From JBKBRC01 sp046292345 (lineage in GTDB: Bacteria; Bacteroidota; Rhodothermia; Rhodothermales; Rubricoccaceae): a DNA stretch of 5,514 nucleotides. Shown here piece after piece: positions 1 to 5,514 of the stretch. Made by a program: the position numbers and the translations under genes. The stretch is taken from NCBI GenBank assembly GCA_046292345.1, contig JBKBRC010000083.1, positions 1-5,514 on the forward strand. The letters run 5' to 3'. The notes below the pieces were generated by a model, which saw nothing but the letters and a program-made list of their open reading frames with translations, searched no databases and had not been told where the DNA came from. Every line of letters begins with the position of its first letter. Positions within the stretch are counted from its first letter, which is position 1.

Positions 1-2275
<2,275 letters not shown>

Positions 2276-2296
2276 GGGGTCAGGGTGAGGGTGAGC

Positions 2297-2326
2297 GCAG
2301 AAAGACGGAAGGCCCCGGCGGGGCCT
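2297..2326 (-). terminator. Probable intrinsic terminator between pth and hppA
   Basis: Read on the minus strand, a perfect 7-bp GC-rich stem AGGCCCC/GGGGCCT with a 3-nt loop (2310-2326) is followed by the pyrimidine-rich tail TTCCGTCTTTCTGC. It begins about 50 bases after the pth stop and ends well before the hppA start, so it would close the prs-rplY-pth unit. The U tract is interrupted by C and G, so efficiency may be partial. A second short hairpin, GGGCCC-GGA-GGGCCC at 2334-2348, lies between it and pth. I saw no convincing promoter box for hppA in the remaining spacer. Confidence 0.5.
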
Positions 2327-2376
2327 CTGCGGCGGGCCCGGAGGGCCCTCGGAGGGCCGCGCGCAGGCGGACCGGC

Positions 2377-2958
2377 CTAGGCGCCGCGGCGGTTGTAGCG
2401 GTTCATGGCGGCCGGCAGCCCGTCGCGCACGAACGTGAGCGCGGCCTCGGCAGCGGCGGCGAGCGCCGCGGCGAGCGCCTCGCGCTCGTCGTCGGCGAAC
2501 GGTGCCAGAACGTAGTCCACCTGCCGGCCGCGGGCGAAGTTATCCCCGATGCCTATACGCAGGCGGGGAAAATCGGCAGAGCCGAGATGGTCGATAATGT
2601 CCTGCACGCCGTTGTGGCCGCCGGCGCCGCCTTTCCCGCGTAGGCGGATCTGCCCGAGCGGCAGCGCGAGGTCGTCGTAGGCGACGAGGATGTCGGCCGG
2701 GGCGAGGCCGTAGCGGCGGCGGAGCGCCTGGTAGGCCTGGCCGCTCAGGTTCATGAACGTCTGCGGCTTGGCCAGCGCAAGCGGGCGTCCGCGCCAGCGG
2801 CCCTCGCCCACGAGCGAGGCGGCCGCGGGGGTGCGCACGAGCGCCCCGGTCGCCTCGGCGAGGCGATCGACGAGCAGAAAGCCCACGTTGTGGCGGGTGT
2901 CTTCGTACTCGGCCCCGGGGTTGCCGAGGCCCACGATGAGGCGGCTGGGTCCGGCCAT
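2377..2958 (-). CDS. pth: Peptidyl-tRNA hydrolase (Pth)
   Basis: This cytoplasmic enzyme cleaves the ester bond of peptidyl-tRNAs that drop off the ribosome, freeing the tRNA for reuse. The 193-residue length is normal for bacterial Pth. Family landmarks are all present: LIVGLGNPG at the start (Asn13), TRHNVGF with the catalytic-type His23, KPQTFMNLSG (Asn70), AYDDLALPLG (Asp95), GGHNGVQDI (Asn116) and the LRIGIG strand (133-138). By position these correspond to Asn10, His20, Asn68, Asp93 and Asn114 of the E. coli enzyme. An Ala-rich helix (about 160-175) near the C-terminus precedes the final basic residues NRYNRRGA. The ATG gives the expected distance of a few residues to LIVGLGNPG. No Shine-Dalgarno sequence is visible. 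It lies 88 bp downstream of rplY on the same strand, which is the conserved ctc-pth arrangement, with a strong hairpin in the spacer. The stop is TAG. Confidence 0.97.
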   Translation of the reverse strand: MAGPSRLIVGLGNPGAEYEDTRHNVGFLLVDRLAEATGALVRTPAAASLVGEGRWRGRPLALAKPQTFMNLSGQAYQALRRRYGLAPADILVAYDDLALPLGQIRLRGKGGAGGHNGVQDIIDHLGSADFPRLRIGIGDNFARGRQVDYVLAPFADDEREALAAALAAAAEAALTFVRDGLPAAMNRYNRRGA

Positions 2959-2990
2959 GCGAGTGCGGGGAAAACGGCTGGCCCGTTACG

Positions 2991-3027
2991 CGCCGAGGCC
3001 GGAGCGGCAGGCGCTCCGGCCTCGGCG
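2991..3027 (-). terminator. Perfect 16-bp hairpin between rplY and pth, possible terminator or attenuator
   Basis: CGCCGAGGCCGGAGCG (2991-3006) is exactly complementary to 3012-3027, with a 5-nt loop. It starts 19 bases after the rplY stop codon. On the minus strand no U tract follows immediately. Instead a small second hairpin (AACGG/CCGTT, 2973-2987) is followed by TTCCCC. The structure could reduce readthrough into pth, protect the 3' end of an rplY message, or be a copy of a dispersed palindromic element. The stem itself is directly visible; its role is inference. Confidence 0.4.
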
Positions 3028-3046
3028 GACCAGCGGCGAGCGCGGC

Positions 3047-3721
3047 TCAGCCCTGCTCGGCAGCGTCTACGTCGTCGGCCTCGGGCGCGTTGGCGGCAGC
3101 CTCGGCGGCGGCCTCGGCGGCGGCCTCGGCGGCAGCCTCGGCGGCGGCGGCGTCGGCCGCATCGAGGCCCTCGTCGGCCTTCTTGCCGCTCACCGAGACG
3201 ACGGTGCGCGCCGGGTCGGTGAGCACCTCGACGTTCTCGATGGCGGGCAGGTCGGAGACGTGGAGCGTGTCGCCGATCTCGAGCGCGGTCACGTCCACCT
3301 CCACCGAGCCCGGGATGTGGCGCGGGAGGGCGCGGATCTCGAGCTCCATCAGCGGCTGCACCATCTCGCCGCCGGCGAGTACGCCCGCCGGCTCGCCGAC
3401 GAGGTTGATGGGCACCGTGAGCGTGAGCGCCTCGCCGCGCGTGAGCGCGAGAAAGTCCACGTGTACCGGTGCGTCCGTGACCGGGTGGTAGGCGATCTCC
3501 TTGACGATCGCGTCGTGCTCGGCGCCCTCGAGCGCGATCGCGACGCGGTACGTCTCGGTGGTGTGGATGAGCGGGCGCAGCGCGAGCGTGGGCACGGCGA
3601 AGTGGACCGGCTCGGTAGACGGACCGTAGAGCACGCACGGCACGAGGCCGTCCTTGCGCGTGGCGCGGGCGGCCTTCTTGCCCGTCTCGCGGGGCTGCGC
3701 TTTGAGGGAGAGAGTATCCAT
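3047..3721 (-). CDS. rplY: Large-subunit ribosomal protein L25 (bL25), long CTC/TL5 form
   Basis: bL25 binds 5S rRNA in the 50S subunit; the two-domain form is known as CTC or TL5. The 224-residue protein shows both domains. The N-terminal 5S-binding part (about 1-92) contains GLVPCVLYGP (25-34) and KEIAYHPVTDAPVHVDFLAL (74-93). The C-terminal TL5 domain (about 98-180) contains PINLVGEPAGVLAGGEM (104-120), IPGSVEVDVTALEIGDTLHVSDL (start 136) and VVSVSG (174-179). A low-complexity Ala/Glu tail (about 188-210) and an acidic end follow; this tail is not part of the conserved fold. The ATG fits the usual family N-terminus (MDTLSLKAQPRETGKK). No Shine-Dalgarno sequence is present. It sits between prs and pth, as in many bacteria. 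The upstream spacer is full of tandem repeats. Confidence 0.96.
   Translation of the reverse strand: MDTLSLKAQPRETGKKAARATRKDGLVPCVLYGPSTEPVHFAVPTLALRPLIHTTETYRVAIALEGAEHDAIVKEIAYHPVTDAPVHVDFLALTRGEALTLTVPINLVGEPAGVLAGGEMVQPLMELEIRALPRHIPGSVEVDVTALEIGDTLHVSDLPAIENVEVLTDPARTVVSVSGKKADEGLDAADAAAAEAAAEAAAEAAAEAAANAPEADDVDAAEQG
3092..3151 (-). repeat. 12-bp tandem repeat coding the Ala/Glu tail of L25
   Basis: The plus strand shows four consecutive 12-bp units, GGCGGC[A/G]GCCTC, at 3092-3103, 3104-3115, 3116-3127 and 3128-3139, then a degenerate unit to 3151. On the coding strand each unit reads Glu-Ala-Ala-Ala, giving the periodic tail at residues about 191-210 of L25. The period is a multiple of three, so copy-number change would lengthen or shorten the tail without a frameshift. 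Confidence 0.9.
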
Positions 3722-3742
3722 GGGTGGGGTTCGGAGGGCAGT

Positions 3743-3778
3743 GTAAAACGGGGCCGTCGCGTAAAACGGGGCCGTCGC
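3743..3778. repeat. Two tandem copies of an 18-bp sequence in the prs-rplY spacer
   Basis: GTAAAACGGGGCCGTCGC occurs at 3743-3760 and again, identically and immediately adjacent, at 3761-3778. It lies 22 bp upstream of the rplY start codon, so it would fall in the leader of the rplY message or in the prs-rplY junction of a shared message. I see no internal hairpin and no recognisable promoter boxes in the unit. Confidence 0.93.
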
Positions 3779-3782
3779 GGGC

Positions 3783-3840
3783 TCACTCGGGAGGAGCGTT
3801 CACTCGGGAGGAGCGTTCACTCGGGAGGAGCGCTCACTCG
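3783..3840. repeat. 17-bp tandem array (three copies plus a partial one) overlapping the end of prs
   Basis: TCACTCGGGAGGAGCG followed by T or C is repeated with a 17-bp period at 3783-3799, 3800-3816 and 3817-3833. A partial copy (TCACTCG) at 3834-3840 is the last codons of prs. Each unit starts with TCA, the complement of a TGA stop, so the array is a serial copy of the prs 3' end. The copies are identical apart from the last base. Since 17 is not a multiple of three, successive TGA triplets fall in different frames. Confidence 0.93.
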
Positions 3841-4790
3841 ACGAAGAGCGTCGAGACGGACTCGTCGGCGTAGATGCGGTGGATGGCGTCGGCGAAGAGC
3901 GGCGCGACCGAGATGACCTCGATCTTCTCCGACGTGCGGCGCAGCGGGATCGTATCGGTGATGAGCAGGCGCGAGAGCGCGCTCGCCTCGATGCGCTCGA
4001 TGGCGGGACCGGAGAGCAGCGCGTGCGTGCAGAAGGCCTGGATGTCGAGCGCGCCGGCCTCGCGGAGCGCGTCGGCGGCCGAGGCGAGCGTGCCGGCCGT
4101 GTCGCACAGGTCGTCGATCAGGAGACAGTTGCGACCGGCCACGTTGCCGATGATGTTCATCACCTCGGCCACGTTGGCCTCGGGGCGCCGCTTGTCGATC
4201 AGCGCCAGGTCGGCGCCGAGGCGCTTGGCGTAGACGCGGGCCACTTTGGAGGCGCCCACGTCCGGCGCCACGACGACGAGGTTGTCCCGGAACGCCGCGT
4301 GGGCTGCGTCGCAGACGTGCTCCTCGAACACGACCGAGCCATAGAGGTGATCGACCGGGATGTCGAAGAAGCCCTGGATCTGCGCCGCGTGCAGGTCCAT
4401 CGTCAGGATGCGGTCCACGCCGGCCTCCTGGAGCATGCGCGCGATCATGCTCGCCGCGATCGAGACGCGCGGCTGGTCCTTGCGGTCCTGCCGCGCGTAG
4501 CCGAAGTACGGGATCACCGCCGTGATGCGCGTCGCCGAGGCCCGCCGGGCAGCGTCGATCATCAGGAAGAGCTCCATCCAGTGGTCCGCCGGCGGCGGCG
4601 TGGACTGGATCAGGAACAGGTCCGTGCCCCGGATCGACTCCTCGAAGCGGACGTAGATCTCGCCGTCGGAGAAGTTGCGCAGCGTCACCTGCCCGAGCGC
4701 GCAGCCGTAGTGCTCGGCGATGCTGCGCGCGAGCGCCGGGTTGGAGCGCCCTGCAAAGAGGGTGATGGGAAGTTCAGCGCGCGGTAGCAT
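3834..4790 (-). CDS. prs: Ribose-phosphate pyrophosphokinase (PRPP synthase)
   Basis: This cytoplasmic enzyme transfers pyrophosphate from ATP to ribose 5-phosphate. The product, PRPP, feeds purine, pyrimidine, NAD, histidine and tryptophan synthesis. The 318 residues match the normal length of class I enzymes. Visible motifs in order are FSDGE (40-44), RGTDLFLIQSTPPPADHWMEL (from 54), YFGYARQDRKDQPR (95-108, ATP binding), MDLHAAQIQGFFDIPVDHLYG (from 131, His134), the flexible-loop DKRRPE (199-204) and the PRPP-binding LLIDDLCDTAGTL (223-235). It ends with SVSTLF, typical of the family. The start lies just before the first conserved strand ITLFAGRSNP. The preceding sequence is pyrimidine-rich and has no Shine-Dalgarno. 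A tRNA-Gln gene ends 50 bp upstream on the same strand, so the two may share a promoter. The stop codon is embedded in a 17-bp tandem array. Confidence 0.98.
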   Translation of the reverse strand: MLPRAELPITLFAGRSNPALARSIAEHYGCALGQVTLRNFSDGEIYVRFEESIRGTDLFLIQSTPPPADHWMELFLMIDAARRASATRITAVIPYFGYARQDRKDQPRVSIAASMIARMLQEAGVDRILTMDLHAAQIQGFFDIPVDHLYGSVVFEEHVCDAAHAAFRDNLVVVAPDVGASKVARVYAKRLGADLALIDKRRPEANVAEVMNIIGNVAGRNCLLIDDLCDTAGTLASAADALREAGALDIQAFCTHALLSGPAIERIEASALSRLLITDTIPLRRTSEKIEVISVAPLFADAIHRIYADESVSTLFVE

Positions 4791-4840
4791 GCCGGAGAGG
4801 TTGGGAGAGGGTCAGGCGGCGCGGGAGCCCGCGCCAGCGG

Positions 4841-4911
4841 TTGCCCGGGGAGGATTCGAACCTCCACAAACGGCTCCAAAGACCGCTGTCCTGCCATTAG
4901 ACGACCGGGCA
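4841..4911 (-). tRNA. tRNA-Gln, anticodon UUG
   Basis: The minus strand folds into a full cloverleaf of 71 nt. The acceptor stem is TGCCCGG/CCGGGCA with discriminator A. The D arm is GTCT/GGAC with loop AATGGCA. The anticodon arm is GCGGT/GCCGT, closed by G-U and U-G pairs, around loop CTTTGGA. The T arm is GGAGG/CCTCC around TTCGAAT, with a 4-nt variable region. The anticodon TTG (4877-4879) reads the Gln codon CAA. The 3' CCA is not encoded; the genome has CCG there, so CCA must be added after transcription. It is followed 50 bp later by prs on the same strand. The divergent spacer upstream holds a plausible promoter. Confidence 0.95.
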
Positions 4912-4957
4912 ATGGCCCATCCGAGCGGCGAGTGCCCCTGCGAACGTGGCAGACTTG

Positions 4958-4989
4958 CGAAAATAGACGGCCCGCACGAAGCGGGGCAA
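4958..4989 (-). promoter_or_regulatory. Candidate Bacteroidetes-type promoter for tRNA-Gln (and possibly prs)
   Basis: On the minus strand a TTG (4987-4989) is followed after 21 nt by TATTTTCG (4958-4965). The second box matches the Bacteroidetes -7 consensus TAnnTTTG at all fixed positions but one, and the spacing fits the known -33/-7 range. Transcription would start near 4951, about 40 nt before the tRNA. It is the only AT-rich stretch in this part of the spacer. The match is short, so it remains a prediction. Confidence 0.45.
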
Positions 4990-5128
4990 TGCGCCGCCGC
5001 TCACAGAGCGCCCCTGCGCGGGCGGCTCCGGGCTTCTTGCCGGGCTTTTCACTGGCTCGGGCGCCCGCCCCTCTCGCGCGCAGCCCGTGCCCTGCGCTAC
5101 CCTCCCGCCCCGCCGACCGCCCGACGCC

Positions 5129-5514
5129 ATGCCGCCGCCCCCGCCCCCCGACCCCGACGAGCGCCGCGCCATCGGCGTGCTCGGGGGCCTCGGGCCCTAT
5201 GCCGGCCTGGACCTCGTGCGCGCCCTCTTCGACGAGACGCGCGCCGCGGCCGACCAGGAGCACCTGCCGGTGGCGATGCTCTCGTATCCGGCCCGCATCC
5301 CCGACCGCTCGGCCTGGCTCGACGATCCCGGGCGCGCGCCAAGCCCGCTGCCGGCCATGCTCGAGGTGCTGCGCCGCCTCGACGCGGCCGGCTGCGCCGT
5401 GGCCGGCGTGCCCTGCAACACGGCACACGCGCCCGCGCTCTACGGCGCGCTCGAGGCGGCGCTCGCCGCCGAGGGCCGCCGCCTCCGCCTCGTGCACATC
5501 GTCGAGGCGATTGT
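5129..5514 (+). CDS. Aspartate/glutamate racemase family protein, 3' end cut off by the window
   Basis: Enzymes of this family interconvert L- and D-amino acids without a cofactor, using a pair of cysteines. I read 128 complete codons to the right edge. Landmarks are AIGVLGGLGPYAGLDLV (14-30), the substrate-binding loop at the N-terminus, then DQEHLPVAMLSYP (42-54), IPDRSAWL (57-64) and GVPCNTAHAP (93-102), where Cys96 is the first catalytic-type cysteine. The second cysteine would lie beyond the window. The pattern GPYAGLDL with DQEHLPV resembles a Bacteroidota branch of the family whose substrate I cannot name, so Asp or Glu specificity is not assured. The ATG is followed by six prolines before the conserved strand. 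The frame stays open upstream and an in-frame GTG lies at 5087, but the ATG gives a sufficient N-terminus. It is transcribed divergently from the tRNA-prs unit. Confidence 0.85.
   Translation, partial: MPPPPPPDPDERRAIGVLGGLGPYAGLDLVRALFDETRAAADQEHLPVAMLSYPARIPDRSAWLDDPGRAPSPLPAMLEVLRRLDAAGCAVAGVPCNTAHAPALYGALEAALAAEGRRLRLVHIVEAI

Noticed and set aside
3783..3840. CRISPR array or plus-strand ribosome binding sites in the 17-bp repeats
   Set aside because: The units abut with no spacers, which excludes CRISPR. The GGGAGGAG in each unit looks like a Shine-Dalgarno on the plus strand, but no plus-strand gene follows.
2753..3916. Open plus-strand frame of 387 codons spanning pth, the spacer, rplY and the prs end
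   Set aside because: It crosses three real minus-strand genes and their repeats, and its Gly/Arg-rich product shows no domain. Its Gly-rich part is the antisense of the EAAA repeat.
3879..4787. Open plus-strand frame of 302 codons opposite prs
   Set aside because: It is a mirror frame of prs with an Arg/Asp/Val-rich composition and no recognisable motif.
4841..4911. tRNA-Trp on the plus strand, suggested by CTCCAAA
   Set aside because: CTCCAAA resembles a Trp anticodon loop, but the T arm precedes it on the plus strand. Only the minus strand gives the correct arm order, so the gene is tRNA-Gln.
5009..5047. Hairpin and repeated CCGGGCTT in the divergent spacer as a terminator
   Set aside because: The stem needs a bulge, the U tract is poor, and no plus-strand gene lies upstream to be terminated.
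4685..5497. Minus-strand frame of 270 codons covering the racemase, the divergent spacer, the tRNA and the prs start
   Set aside because: It runs through a complete tRNA and overlaps two confident protein genes. The composition is that of shadow translation.

Overview
This window of about 5.5 kb is very GC-rich and densely coded. It looks like an ordinary core-genome region of a bacterium related to Bacteroidota/Rhodothermota. Four observations point there: none of the start codons has a Shine-Dalgarno sequence at the usual distance; the one promoter candidate fits the Bacteroidetes pattern (TTG, 21-nt spacer, TAnnTTTG-like -7 box); the proteins match the Bacteroidota style of Prs, L25 and racemase from memory; and the membrane pyrophosphatase carries the residues of a K+-dependent, Na+-type pump. 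The high GC suggests a marine Rhodothermia lineage such as Rubricoccaceae. That placement is inference, because no search could be run.

Layout, right to left. A divergent intergenic region (4912-5128) separates a plus-strand Asp/Glu racemase family gene (5129 to the right edge, cut off) from a minus-strand series. The series is tRNA-Gln(UUG) (4841-4911), prs (PRPP synthase, 3834-4790), rplY/ctc (ribosomal protein L25, 3047-3721), pth (peptidyl-tRNA hydrolase, 2377-2958) and hppA (membrane pyrophosphatase, 2275 to the left edge, C-terminus cut off). The prs-ctc-pth order is a classic conserved bacterial cluster, also found in Bacillus. It joins nucleotide precursor supply with translation. A hairpin with a U-rich tail after pth probably separates hppA as its own transcription unit.

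The genes fit a loose theme. PRPP supplies nucleotide synthesis, L25 and Pth serve the ribosome and tRNA recycling, and HppA recovers energy from the pyrophosphate that these biosynthetic reactions release.

The most unusual DNA is not a gene. The 112-bp prs-rplY spacer consists largely of two adjacent tandem arrays, two copies of an 18-mer and three and a half copies of a 17-mer. The 17-mer array repeats the very end of prs, including its stop codon. Other points worth a look are a perfect 16-bp hairpin between rplY and pth, an Ala/Glu repeat tail on L25, and a long Ala/Pro-rich tail on HppA beyond its last membrane helix. I found no mobile element, CRISPR array, defence system or clearly new biological system.
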